From Pilaira anomala (taxonomy: Eukaryota > Mucoromycota > Mucoromycetes > Mucorales > Mucoraceae), in NCBI GenBank assembly GCA_025716855.1, contig JAIXMQ010000009.1:668892-732891 (forward strand): a DNA stretch of 64,000 nt. Reading direction: 5' to 3'. Positions 12,633 to 24,433 of this stretch are shown here, piece after piece. The notes below the pieces were generated by a model, which saw only the letters and a list, made by a program, of their open reading frames with translations, did no database searches and was not told the DNA's origin. How positions within the stretch are numbered: position 1 is the stretch's first letter; every line of letters begins with the position of its first letter. Position numbers and translations under genes: made by a program.

Positions 12633-12867
12633 GGGGTTGAAGTAGGAGCTTATTTTTATTCCCCTTTAAAAAACACAGTAGCAAAACTCTTTTTCTCTTG
12701 GCTCCCTTTATCGGTATTGAGACCGGGTTTATTTTATTTGATATGAAACGTGGGTTTACAAAGGAGAGGAAAAAAAAAAAGTATATATTTATATTATAAA
12801 AGGAGTGTGTGTTTAGGAGGAGGAGCAACAGCAACAACAACAACAACAACAACAAAAAAGTAATAGA
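12413..12867. repeat. GPCR promoter / DIL-gene 3' region with (AAT)n and (CAA)n microsatellites
   Basis: Contains about 12 perfect AAT/TAA units at roughly 12592-12629, a purine-rich GA tract at about 12490-12556, and CAACAA repeats near 12836-12855. The ORFs here are translations of these repeats (poly-Leu, poly-Ile) and are not genes. The region must hold the receptor's transcription start and the 3' UTR of the ankyrin-DIL gene. Confidence 0.7.
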
Positions 12868-15226
12868 TTAATATTCAGAGTGATGATCTAACTTCTCCAG
12901 CCATTCTTCTGGTATGGAAGGAATGACACTAGACTCCCTTGCATTTCTTTCTCTTTCAGCTGATAACTTTGTTTTTAATTCAAAATAAATGTTATCTGAT
13001 AAGCTCATAGAGCCATTCTGTTGTGCTTGTTCTGGTTTCTGATGATGCCAACCTGAATGCATCATATTAGTTGTGGTAGGTAATGAAAAGGGTAACATGT
13101 ACTTTGAGTCCTTCTTTTCTGATACATAATGATTATCTTCATTCTCATTCTCCGTATAAATACTGTCGGTATCTGAGCCACTTTGGACAGATAATCTTGA
13201 TTTACGGTTATTCTTTTGCTGTGATATTGATTGTAATAAACTGCCTAGACTTGAAATACTATTGGGTCGACTTTGATTCTCAATTGAACCTGATCTTTCC
13301 ATCAGTTGTTGTTGTTCAGACTGTATACTCTTGATTGTATCTTCTGCTATTTGCATTGTATATTTTTCAACTTCTTCTTTTAATTTAGGTTCAGAGACTT
13401 CATATCTATAATTTAAGACTAATCGTTTGATTTGCATTGGATTTAACAAGTCAAATGATTTAGTGGTACTAATGAAATCCATCAAATCTTGTAACTGTGA
13501 AACGCATTGTAATAATTGGACAAGTTGTACGACCGGGTTGAAATAGGCTGCTAACGTACTTGGCAAATGGTGTTCTCTTACCCATTCTTCCATTACAGTT
13601 AAGTTCATTCGGATCTGTAAAGCTTTACTTCGACACAAGTATTTCTTATTCGTTAGGATACGATTAAATATTTCACAAGATAAGAAATGAAATAGTTGTG
13701 CCATGCATTGAATTACAATTACTGGATGCACATCATATGATTGCAAAACGTATAGGATCGAGGTCAGTAATGAAGTTACTGATTGAGGCGTTAAAGTTGA
13801 TCGTGTTTGTTGTACAGGTAACTCGACTGATGTTGTTGTTGTTTGACCTACTGAACGACGATTGGAAGAAGTAGAGAACCTGTTACGTCGAAAGAATCGA
13901 TGCCAATCATCTGCAAATTCAACGACTTCTAAACCACCGAGCTGTTCATATTCGATCATGGCAGGTTCCAGTATACGATCCATTCGCTTTTCTGAATCAG
14001 TTACGAGTAAGGTATAAGTTTCTGATATTAATTCTGATATCTCTAATTGATATTCGGCTGTAGCTACAACTAGTCCAACATCTTTTTTTAAATAGTATAA
14101 TAATTGGGATAAATTAGCTATCCAAAATGCCATAATATGAACATCTTGCGAATTGGTCTATCGATTGATAGCATTAAAATGAGGGCCCTTTTTTTTTTTT
14201 TTCTATTTATATTATAATAATTTACCTTAACAACTGTATTAATTCGACTTACTGCTTTCGAAATTAATTGATGTACAAGCTCTCGACAGGTATAATAATG
14301 AGCAAATCGAGCACATAAAAAGATAATATTGGCAGGGACGTAAATCTCAGTGCGAGATTTCATGGGCAGTTTAAGATGAGAGATGGCCACATTGAGAATA
14401 TGATCAATTTCTTCTTCTGCAAAAACAAACATTTGGTCAGGTAAGCATTGATCCCAAATGAATTTATGGACAGATCTAAAACTAGCCTCACACGACTGTA
14501 TATCTTGATCGGTTTCGTCTTCTTCTTCCTCTTCTTCTTCTAGTATAGGGATACAAGCATCACTTAGTTTGATAGGTTGTGGTATAGGCGGTGATAAAAT
14601 AGATACCATATTTTCGTTTTCTGAATCAACTAAATCATATATTGTTCGACCACTTCTAGATTTAGTGGAAGAAGAAGCGCTGTATTCTAATAATAATTTT
14701 ACAATCTGACCATGACCATTGGTGGTTGCCCACATAAGTGCAGTCCAACCGACTAAAATGAATAGAATAAGTTAAGAAAGAGTGAAGATAGTTGTGTTTA
14801 TATATTACTCTTGTCTTGTACGTCGACGTTAGCACCCACTTGTAATAAAAATCGGGCTACATCAATTTTACCAAAGCAACTGGCATAAATTAATGGTGTT
14901 GAGCCGTCATTCTCATCATCCGATGCATCCAAATCAACATATGGACTTAGTCTTCTATCGTTCACTAAATGTCGAATGGTCACTAAGTCTCCATGAGAAG
15001 CAGATCGACTTAGGATTTCTGTTAATCGTTCAGTCTTTTTAGCTCCGTCTAAAAAGTCAAAATCCTGTAAGGATAAAAATGACACTTGTTCAATTTCTTC
15101 TTCTGTCGAGTGAGTTGAAATTAAAGTAGAGTTGGAGGAACTGGTAGAGGACCAAGAAAATGTATTTTGTTTATTCTTTCGTCCGTGTTGACTTCCATCA
15201 CTGTCTTCTTCATAGTGTCGATTCAT
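12868..15226 (-). CDS. ankyrin-repeat and dilute (DIL) domain protein
   Basis: Three exons: 15226-14809, 14752-14226, 14157-12868; 744 residues. A Ser-rich N-terminus is followed by ankyrin repeats at about 79-180 (GSTPLIYASCFGKIDVARFL, then GWTALMWATTNGHGQIVKLL). An acidic run EEEEEEEDE follows near 200. Residues ~430-590 form a DIL domain (ILYVLQSYDVHPVIVIQCM; CRSKALQIRMNLTVMEEW; LLNPMQIKRLVLNY), the cargo-binding fold of class V myosin tails. Ankyrin+DIL proteins without a motor are known in fungi; a role in vesicle or organelle traffic is inferred, not shown. The Ser/Asn/Gln-rich C-terminus (~590-744) looks disordered. Confidence 0.9.
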
Positions 15227-15308
15227 CTTTTATTTATAATTATTAGACGCGTTGAAAGAAGTAATAAGTAAAGAGAGAAAGTAAAAAGTAAAGAGAAAGA
15301 GAGTGAAA

Positions 15309-15339
<31 letters not shown>

Positions 15340-15705
15340 ATAAACAAACAAGCAGAAATTAAAAAAAAAAAAAACAAACACTTGTTCTATTATCACCCTT
15401 CTCTCAAACTAACTTGCTCTCCTTTTTATACTATACCACACACTCACAATTGCTCCTTGCTAAAAAAAGAGTTATATCTATTTTTAAGGGGTGACATTTA
15501 AGGAGGAAAAAAAAAAAAAAAAAAATTGTATGGGCTCAATTTACAATCTCCATAAAATAAAGGAGTGAAATTTATGCGTGTTACCTAACATCAATGTGGT
15601 GTATTTAACACATAAAAGAAAAAAAGGAACAATAAGATTATTTTAGTATTTGGACACAAAAATATATATTTTATTATATAATTTATACAAGATCAGTTAA
15701 ACGAT
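15227..15705. other. DIL-gene promoter / RPP0 3' region
   Basis: Contains A runs at about 15309-15337 and 15361-15374, a second A run near 15508-15525, and GA-rich patches. No gene seen. Confidence 0.5.
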
Positions 15706-16635
15706 TTAATCGAAAAGACCGAAACCCATATCATCATCCTCAGACTCTTCATCTTCTTCAGCGGCAGCGGCAGCAGGAGCATCAGAAGAGGCTTCAGTAG
15801 CAGCAGGAGCGGCAACAGCGAAAGCATCGGGGTTAGCGATGAATTCCTTGATTTGCTCAGAACCGGGGAAGGTATAGTCGGAAGCAACAGAGACAGCCAA
15901 CAAGTTCTTGTAACCGTTGATGATGGAATGAGGAACGGAGGCGACGGTGGGATAACCAACGGCAAGAGAGACGGAGGCAATATCACGGATAGCAGCCATG
16001 AGGTTAGCAATCAATTGAGATTCCTCAACATCGAGGACCTCAGGGGAGAAGAGAGAGCCAGCATCGTAGACTTGAACAACACCCATACCGTAAGTGAAGG
16101 GGGAGATACCCAACATGTTCAAGAGAACAGCTTCGGAAGGACCGACCTTGGTACCGGCAGTAACAAGCTTGACATCAGAGACGATTTCAATGGTACCACG
16201 AGCAATCTTGGTTGGGATACCAAGAGCTTGGAAGAAAGAGGTCTTTCCGGGTTCCATACCAGTGTTACCACCGGGAACGATAACATCACAAGGAGCAACA
16301 GCGTTGGCACGAGCAGGAGCAGCAACACGGTTAACAACAATCTTTTCACGGATTTCCTTGAGTTCGGCGTTAGTGAAAACGAAACCAATGTTACCACGAA
16401 CGTAGTTGAGGAGCTTCTCGAGTTCGGGACGCTCACCGATCAAACCCTTAAGAGCACGACGGACCATGGTGTTCTTACCCATGAGAACAACGGCTTCACC
16501 ACGAAGACTGAAACGGATTTGATGCATTTGGTTGGAGCTGACATTATCAACATTGACAATGAAGATGGACTTGTAGGTGTCCAAATAGTTGGTCAACTTT
16601 TCAAAGTAAAGGGCCTTGTTTTCTCTCTTCGACAT
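15706..16635 (-). CDS. RPP0: 60S acidic ribosomal protein P0 (uL10)
   Basis: Intronless, 309 residues. The N-terminal rRNA-binding domain begins [20 protein letters not shown] and contains [12 protein letters not shown]. The C-terminus is the Ala-rich hinge plus acidic tail [14 protein letters not shown], shared by P0, P1 and P2, which recruits translation GTPases to the stalk. Codon choice differs from the neighbours: many C/G-ending codons (AAC, GAG, GGT, ATC), as expected for a very highly expressed gene. That bias also creates a long antisense open frame (15853-16698) that is not a gene. Confidence 0.98.
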   Translation of the reverse strand: MSKRENKALYFEKLTNYLDTYKSIFIVNVDNVSSNQMHQIRFSLRGEAVVLMGKNTMVRRALKGLIGERPELEKLLNYVRGNIGFVFTNAELKEIREKIVVNRVAAPARANAVAPCDVIVPGGNTGMEPGKTSFFQALGIPTKIARGTIEIVSDVKLVTAGTKVGPSEAVLLNMLGISPFTYGMGVVQVYDAGSLFSPEVLDVEESQLIANLMAAIRDIASVSLAVGYPTVASVPHSIINGYKNLLAVSVASDYTFPGSEQIKEFIANPDAFAVAAPAATEASSDAPAAAAAEEDEESEDDDMGFGLFD

Positions 16636-19600
16636 GTTAATAATTTATACTGTTCGAGGAACTTTTTAAAGAAACTAAAGATAGTGTTTCATGGTTAGAT
16701 ATTTCGTTTGGATGGATGGGTTAAGTTCTTTTTTCGATTTTGTACCTTGGCAGATAGAGAAGGTTTTCTAATAGTATGATCTTCAAAATGGTGTCAGATA
16801 CACAATTTTTTTTTTTTTTTGGGAATTCATTCTTCTCCGGTCCGGACTTACCCCTGAATATCATGATTCTTCATTGGACTTTTTTTTTTTTTTCTTGATC
16901 TGATGAGGTATATTATCTTGTTATAATACAATTTTATGCATACCATGAACCAGCTTCACCTTTAGCAAAACCGAAAAAGTTACAAATGTATTGCTAAGTT
17001 TACTGTTTAAAACGAACTTTCTCTTTTTTCCTATTTTGGAGAGATCAAATCTCTTCAAAATGCGGCAATAATAAAAGGAAAAAAAAAAAATATGAACGAT
17101 ATGCGGTTGTATGCTTAATTTAACCATCAGTTCATATAATTTTATTTAATATACGTATATATTTCGTCGCCATATTTAAAGAGAGATAGAGAGAGAGAGA
17201 GATCATGAGCTCAATGTCTCTCTTAATCTAGCATAAAAAAAAAGGTCGCGTTTCAACTTTATCATCTTATGTGTCATTGTTTTTCGCATGTGATATACAG
17301 ATACACATATATCCCTTTTTTTTCTTTAAAAAAAAAAAGATAAAGAGGCTAGAGCGTAAATATGTCATCATCTTGTTAGTATATGTTTATGCATTATATA
17401 TTTTTTTTTATATGGTTAACGCGTTGGGTTCTTAATTGGAGGGAACTTGATTTTAGTATAAGCCAATGTGTACGACAAGCCATATTTTACTTTTAATAAA
17501 TAAATGCACAATATCCAATTAATAATAATTCAAATTAGAAAAAAAAAAAAATTAAATGTAAAAAAATATATGTATTTCATTATATAATGTAACTGTGTAG
17601 TCTTTGTTTTATAGCAAAATAGATCACATTCAAATTTGTCACTTAAAAAAAAAAAAAAAAAAAAATGGCGCATATATTTAATTTTAAATTAAGCTTCAAA
17701 AGAGTACGATTTTTGTTTTGGTATCTATACATGAGTATGGCCTAGTTTTATGTATTATCAATGAAATTCCTCTTATTTTACATAATGCATTAGGATCACA
17801 AGGATGTAAAGTATAACCCAAAGATTGCGTGTATATCACCTGATCTCTCTCACACAACATTTATATTTTGTAAAAATCGGCAAATACAGTAGACATCTTG
17901 TTTATACGTATGTAATAATCAACTCATAAGGTAAAATTCAATGATATACAGGACCATATACGAAATATAGAATCAAAATGACTCGTTATAAAAAAACGAC
18001 AGTAATAGAGTTTCTGAATCAACTTGCATTAAATTTATAAGTGGTGTAGTTACTAATACTTTCTATTCATTTTTTAAGTAAGGTCCTGGTTGTCTATTAA
18101 GTGTATAGAATTTGTATTAAGTTCTTTTTTACTTTTTACATTGATACAACACCGATCTAAAATAAAATACAGCTAAAAAAAAAAAAGCCTAGAAAATAAT
18201 AATACGAATGTCATACTTTTATTTATGAAGACAATGACACGAATATTTATAAAAAAAATTAGTCTCTTCTGTATTAGCTTTAGTTTTATTCCGTGAGTGT
18301 ATATACGTAATAAGTATTTCATTTTAAAGTAAAACGATTTTTATTAAACTTGGATATCATGCCCTTATTCATCATTTGTGATATATTTAGATGCTCTTTT
18401 TCTTGCAATAAAAAAGTAAGATTAGCTTCCATAAAAGATTATATTATTATTACATATATTACAGAAGAAAATTCTGGCGATTACACAAAACAATTTAGAT
18501 TTTCTGCACATGATGTAATTGTTTTGATAGAAATTAAAAAGAAGATAATAATAGTTATTTTGAGATTACCGGGACTAACAAAAAAGAAAAGAAAAAAAAA
18601 AAAACGAGAAGGAGACAAGAAAATATTTTATTTTGAGAATGGGATGAAATGGAAAAAGAGAAAAGTGAATAAAACAAATCATTTTTTTTTTTGAAACTCG
18701 CATAATTGCAGGCGAACGAATTATTTTAGGCTCTCCCTGTCAATAAGTCTCCTAAAACGAACTTTTCAGTATTCCTTGACTGTTTTTTATGATAAAATCG
18801 AAGTGAAAGTTTACAACAAATTTGATCTTTTAGGTTCTATACCCTTGTTCTTTTCTTTTACCATTTTTTTGAGAGGTCAAAGATATAAATGCTCCGAAAA
18901 GTAAATTGTTAAATACGTATATATAATTTTTGCTGTAACACCACATGCTGCAAAAAAAAAAAGTATGTATATGACATACATTACCGCGTGCGTGCTAATT
19001 CCATTTATTACGCACTTGATCTCTCTTAGCATCACTAATACTTTTTTTCTTTTCTTAATCATGAGGCTTTTTCTCTCTCTCTCTGTCTAAAAAAAAAAAA
19101 AAAAAAAAAAAAAAACGCCCATAATCGAGCTTTTTAAACTGTGATTTTTTTTTTAATAGGCACCTTAAATACAAAACAATTTTGGGTGTATAATACAAAT
19201 AGTGTCAAAAATAGATACATTTACAAATAATCCTTTTCTACTTGTTATTTTGATTGTAACACACTCACTTCAAATAGTATTCTGTTGATTAAAGTTACAC
19301 AGGCATGTACAGTAACTTAAATGCGCATATTATTAAATATTCAGTTACCATGTTGTTTAAAATATATACTGCTCAATTTTTTTTATGTAAAATGAATATG
19401 AAGATACATTTATACACCACACAAAAAAGCTATTTTTTTATTACAAGTTTTTCTCGATATAGTTTGTCTTCAAGTGCTGAAGAAAAGACTTGCTATATTA
19501 CAGACATTTTGTAAAAACATATAGTAGTACGATTTTTTTTTAATAAGTAAACACAAAAAATCCCTTTGACGACGATAGCGAAACTTTAAGTAAATGATAT

Positions 19601-20054
19601 AAGTGAAGATAATAAGAGAAGAAAAGGTATGTGTTTATTTAAAACCAAACAAAAATAAATCACTATACTAAGAGGCTATATTGACAATGAAGTCCAATGT
19701 AACTTTTTTTCCAAATTAATATAAAGCACTGCCTGATAGAAACGTGCTTGTTCTCGAGTGTAACCCTTGTGATACAGTAATGGGTTCAAACAACACCGCA
19801 CATCACTAAATAACTTTTTTTTTTTTTTTTTTTTTTTTTATATGCCACCTCCTCAAAAAAATATTAAAGATAAAAATAATAGCAGTAAAACGTGAAAAAT
19901 TAGATTTATTTGTGTGTAACAATAAGGTCAAGGCTCGAGGGCCTAATATAATTTTTTTAAAAAAAAATCAGATGGAAAACTAAAAGAGAAGATATGTACA
20001 GAGGAGTGATTATTATATACTAGGGAAAGAAAAAAGAGATATAAATTTTTTTTT
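16636..20054. other. 3.4-kb gene-poor region
   Basis: The first 100-200 bp are the RPP0 promoter/5' UTR. Beyond that I find no spliced or unspliced gene on either strand. The longest frame (18350-18694, plus) ends in Lys/Phe homopolymers. Contents are A/T runs (16806-16820, 17644-17663, 19090-19114, 19818-19839), GA and CT microsatellites (17181-17200, 19072-19085) and alternating TA. No tRNA or spliceosomal snRNA is recognisable. Confidence 0.55.
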
Positions 20055-20282
20055 TTAATGTTGAGCAGCTTTTACTGATGAAAGAGTTTGCATGCCAATT
20101 TTTTGTTGTTCAGTGTAACAAGGTACTTTACTCTTTAGTTGCGCTTCAGTGAATTTGCATAATTGTCGAGCGTATTCATTTTGAGCAAGTATCATTAAAT
20201 CTTCTCTTGTCATAGTAGTAGTTATTCTATTGCTGTTATTATTTGATATTTCTACAGGAATTTTTGATTGTAAAGATGCCAT
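20055..20282 (-). CDS. small hypothetical protein (75 residues)
   Basis: A single frame with a balanced, non-repetitive composition, unusual among the short ORFs here. Residues ~24-55 (MTREDLMILAQNEYARQL then CKFTEAQLKSKVPCYTEQ) predict amphipathic helix and include two Cys. There is no signal peptide or TM. It sits alone in the gene-poor zone, about 2 kb upstream of the G-alpha gene. It could be a genuine small protein or the last exon of a larger one; function unknown. Confidence 0.5.
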   Translation of the reverse strand: MASLQSKIPVEISNNNSNRITTTMTREDLMILAQNEYARQLCKFTEAQLKSKVPCYTEQQKIGMQTLSSVKAAQH

Positions 20283-21573
20283 TATTAAGTTTTTTTATTA
20301 TTATTATTATATAGAAATCAAGAAAAAAAAAAAAAAGAAAAGAAAGAGAAACAAAGATGTTGAGAATAAATAAATATTTTATATAAAAAAAAAAACGTTC
20401 TAAAGAAAGTAGTGTAATGACATCATATGAATTCGAAAATGTCTAAATAATCGGAGTCAATTCAATAAAATGCTCTTTTTTTTTAGTCACAAAAAAAATT
20501 CTGGACTAAAAAGAATATCAGCCCCTCCTGATAATCTTTAAAAAAGAATGATCTATTATACGCATTTACTTTTATATATTTCTTTTTGAAAAAGTGATCA
20601 AGTCTAGATCTATTATAATAAGAACTTCTAACCAAACTTTGCAAAAAAAAAAAAAAAAAAAAATCAGGTTCGGATGCAAAAGGAAAAAGTAGTGTAGATT
20701 ATTTAGTGTAAATCCCTATTACAATCCACATTGTAGTACAGCAAAAATTCGCTTTTTTTTTTTACAGGCTAAAATAAATTTTTTTCAGCTGTATTATAAG
20801 ATTTCACATACTAAAAATTATCGATTTCAGGTTTTAACCCTGTATGGTATTATGTATTTTTTTTTCGCTGATCCATACTAACTTTAAAACATTCCTCAAA
20901 TAAATAAAAACTTACCATTTAGTCAATTATAAACCCGAGCCAAGTTAAAAAATACTACACATGATGTCACTTATTGAGATAGATTGGTTTCAAAAAGAAA
21001 ATCCCGGTTCTTCGTGTATTTGCGCTTGTAAAAAAAAATCTTATTTAAAAGAAAGGGAGATTTTACACTCGAGCACTTAAATCATGTGTGTGTGTGTGTG
21101 TGTGTGTTTGTCTATTATAAGTCTGGTGCATACAATGATGTAAGCTAAATAATAAATAAGTTAATCGTTCTCTTTATATACAAAAAAAAAAAAAAAAAAA
21201 ATAAGCTTTGTTCATGTGTTTAAACAAGTAGTATTTTATTTTTAATTTAAACAAATCTGTATTTGAACAATTTAAGTATTATTTAATATAAGCAGTCTTT
21301 TTAGACGGTGGATATATAATGATAATGTGAAATAGTTATTGCCACTCTTTAAACATAAAATAAAATAAAAGCAATCGGTGTGAAGATCACCTCCTTTTTT
21401 TTTTTTTTTTTTTGCCTCCGTTTAACAATAAGCATGGTATCACGCCCAGAGAAAGAAAGGGCTGATGAATTACTGCCAACATTGTTCTTTTTTGTTATAA
21501 AAAGATTGTATACATGTAAATAAAATGACCCTTGCATCGTCATTAAATTTATATATGTACAAGATTGTGCTTC

Positions 21574-21604
<31 letters not shown>

Positions 21605-21996
21605 TGATTTGTTTGTGTATTAGTTCTCCTATATTTTGAAGCCAATGAGTACACAGAGATATATAAAAACTGGTTCAAGTAGATAAATACTGAAAAAACA
21701 AAAAAGGACGCCCCCAAGTAGAGAGAGAGCGAGAGAGAGAGAGAGCGAGAGAGAGAGGCTCCTTTATAAAGTACACTTTTTTCTTTTTTTTTTTGTCTAA
21801 AATATTATCATGTAAAAAGAAATAGGCATTTTTCCTGTTGTCTATAAAAAACTAAAAAGCATGTATTAATACTAGAGAGACTGTACAGAAGTGACACGGT
21901 AAATTAATCGTTTCAGTTGTAATACAATAATTGTTGTATATATATATAGGCACATGAGGGATTGTTTTAAGGAGTGAGAGTGACTGAGTAAAAAGT

Positions 21997-22045
<49 letters not shown>

Positions 22046-22242
22046 GGAGTGTGCACTTACTCGTTTTATTCTAATAAGATAACCCCTTTTTGTTATAATT
22101 TCTTGACCCCCTTTTTGTTTCCTAAAGCATCAATTTTTTTGTTATTTTCTTTTCATCTCTTTTCGTCTCTCTCTCTCTCTCTCTTTTTTTTTTTTTTTTT
22201 ACTTCTTTTTATTTTATTTAAGCAAGTATAGTTAATAGTATA
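20283..22242. repeat. microsatellite-rich upstream region of the G-alpha gene
   Basis: About 2 kb with no credible gene. Holds A runs (20643-20662, 21182-21200, 21574-21602), a (GT)n tract (21085-21107), interrupted (GA)n (21719-21757), a long (GA)n tract (about 22002-22036) and (CT)n followed by a T run (22168-22200) directly before the G-alpha ATG. The GA and CT tracts are likely 5' UTR/core promoter of that gene. Confidence 0.6.
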
Positions 22243-23541
22243 ATGGGTTGTTGTCAATCCAATGAAATACATGATGGAAAAGCTCGTACACAAGAAATTG
22301 ATGATCAAATTAAGAGAGATAAAATGAATCAAAAAAATGAAGTGAAAATGCTATTATTAGGTGCAGGTGAATCCGGAAAATCCACGATATTAAAACAAAT
22401 GAAATTAATTCATGATGGTGGCTATTCTCGTGATGAAAGGGAAGCATTTAAAGAAATTATCTTTTCAAATACAGTTCAATCCATGAGAGTCATTTTAGAG
22501 GCAATGGAAAATATGGGTGTCGCTTATGCACAGCCACAAAATAGACATCATTCTTCTATCGTATTGGATCTACCTTCTCAAATTGAACGCGAGTCACTTC
22601 CTGCAGATGTAACGCTTGCCTTAAAATCATTATGGAAAGATGAAAATCTTCAGAGTGTATTTGATAGAAGCAGAGAATACCAACTAAATGACTCTGCTAA
22701 ATAGTATGTGTTGTGTTGTTTAAATCAATTTTACTGTGGTTGTTTATTATATTAACATTTACTATTCATTAGCTACTTTGACTCTATGGATCGTATTGGT
22801 GATATTAATTATATTCCAACAGATCAAGATGTCCTAAGATCTCGAGTAAAAACTACTGGTATCACTGAAACTACTTTTGTTATTGGTGAACTCACTTATC
22901 GTATGTTTGATGTGGGTGGACAAAGATCTGAGCGTAAGAAATGGATCCATTGTTTTGAAAATGTGACAGCCATCATTTTCTTGGTTGCTATATCCGAATA
23001 CGATCAAGTATTAATTGAAGACGAAACAGTGGTAAAAATAATAAATATAAGCATATATATATACATATATATATATATCAACATTTTATTCTCACTTATA
23101 GAATCGTATGCAAGAAGCACTCACTTTATTCGATTCAATCTGTAATTCACGATGGTTTATTAAAACTTCAATCATTTTATTCTTGAACAAAATTGACATA
23201 TTCAAGGAGAAATTGCCAAAACATCCACTAAAAGATAGTTTTAGTGACTTTGAAGGTAAAAAAAAAAAAAAAAAAAAAGATCTTTTTTTTTTTTGTGCAT
23301 GTTGTAGATCAATCATCATTAAAAAAAACCCTTTTATTATCTCTTATTTCTAGGGTCTGATACTTATGATGCTTCAAGTGATTACATATTGAACCGATTT
23401 GTGTCACTAAACCAGTCAGATTCTAAACAAATCTATACTCATTTTACATGCGCAACTGATACGCAACAGATTAAGTTTGTAATGTGTGCAGTGAATGACA
23501 TTATCATACAAAATAATTTGCGTGAAGTTGGTCTTTTATAA
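22243..23541 (+). CDS. heterotrimeric G-protein alpha subunit
   Basis: Four exons: 22243-22703, 22773-23031, 23102-23255, 23354-23541; 353 residues, the standard size. The N-terminus MGCCQS is a myristoylation (Gly2) plus palmitoylation (Cys3, Cys4) signal. The P-loop GAGESGKST is at 40-48, the catalytic Arg at 178 (RSRVKTTGI), DVGGQRSE with Gln204, NKID at 269-272, and CATDT near the end. The numbering is the same as mammalian Gi at these sites. The C-terminus NNLREVGLL has Val350 where Gi-type subunits carry the pertussis-toxin cysteine, so it is not a Gi-type toxin substrate, and its receptor-contact tail differs. It would couple GPCRs to cAMP or MAPK signalling; the class (I, II or III of fungi) is not resolved here. 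Confidence 0.97.
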
Positions 23542-23589
23542 ACAAATTTTTTTTTTTTTTTTAATTTTTTTAAACTATTATTATTTTAC

Positions 23590-23645
23590 TATTATAAACT
23601 TAATCAATGTATATTTTTCAAACACACACACACACACATACACAC

Positions 23646-23682
<37 letters not shown>

Positions 23683-23690
23683 ATTTCTCT
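23590..23690. repeat. (CA)n followed by (CT)n microsatellite
   Basis: CA repeats at about 23622-23646 run into 16 CT units at about 23649-23680, in the G-alpha 3' region / uL29m promoter. Confidence 0.85.
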
Positions 23691-23874
23691 TTGAAAAAAT
23701 ATATGCTTGGATAAAAAAGAACTTATAAAAAAGGCATTTATGAGCAGCCACTTCTTTCATCTTTTGTATTTATACTGCTAAAGTCCGCACAGAGAGTCAC
23801 ATTCTTGTTCACCCTCGCAAACACCTTCCCCCGGCCCTTTTTTTTCGCTTCTTCTTCTTTTTATAGTTGTTCAA

Positions 23875-24433
23875 ATGTCAATCTTGCAAAGAGTTACACG
23901 TTCTGTCAACTTCAACTTGACAAGTCGTACCTTCAGTACTTCTAGAATCGCTCTTGCCGATTTAAATACACAAGCCACACCAGTCAAGGCCACTGGTTTA
24001 TATCAATTTTTTGAAAACAACCAAGCTTTACCGAAACAAATTTGGACTGGTAAGCTAAGCTTTTTTTTTTTACTTGGTTGACATTTTTTTTTTCTTATTA
24101 ACAAAAAAACAGGTCGTGCATGGAAAGCTGAGGAACTTCGTCAAAAATCATTTGATGATCTTCATAAATTATGGTATGTCTTATTAAAAGAACGTAACGT
24201 ACTTGCAACCCAAAGAGAAGAAGCGAGTCGATTAAGGTTACCAAAACAACTCTGGACAAACCAAGGCCGTTTGAAGAAGGTATATATGTGATTAGACAGA
24301 AAAGATTAAAATGTGATGATATTAACGTTTTATAAAGTGTCAAAAATCAATGGCTAGAATTAAATGTGTTTTAAATGAAAGACAAAGAAAATATGAACAA
24401 CAATTGATGAAGAAGGTAGAAGAGACTCAGTAA
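23875..24433 (+). CDS. MRPL4: mitochondrial ribosomal protein uL29m (MRPL4/MRP-L47)
   Basis: Three exons: 23875-24049, 24113-24279, 24338-24433; 145 residues. The N-terminus ([20 protein letters not shown]) is a basic, Ser-rich mitochondrial presequence. The core [20 protein letters not shown] and [11 protein letters not shown] is the diagnostic block of the mitochondrial L29/L47 family, a large-subunit protein near the exit tunnel. The C-terminal helix is Lys/Gln/Glu-rich. A pyrimidine-rich tract precedes the ATG. Confidence 0.93.

Noticed and set aside
12583..12855. minus-strand frame starting with a poly-Leu block
   Set aside because: It begins with TTG, not ATG, and consists of translated (CAA)n and (AAT)n microsatellites.
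8358..16635. operon-like co-transcription of three same-strand genes
   Set aside because: Each has its own introns, start context and 450+ bp spacers; eukaryotic single-gene units.
15853..16698. 281-codon open frame antisense to RPP0
   Set aside because: It is the shadow of the strongly codon-biased P0 gene; its translation is Asn/Thr/Gly-rich noise without motifs.
18350..18694. 114-codon ORF in the gene-poor region
   Set aside because: Isoleucine/lysine-rich translation of AT-rich sequence ending in a Phe run; no domain, no promoter signal.
19735..19805. tRNA-like GGGTTCAAAC (B-box-like) sequence
   Set aside because: No T-stem pairing, no acceptor stem and no matching A box, so not a tRNA.
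21349..21717. 122-codon minus-strand ORF
   Set aside because: Phe/Lys homopolymers from A/T runs; no conserved feature.
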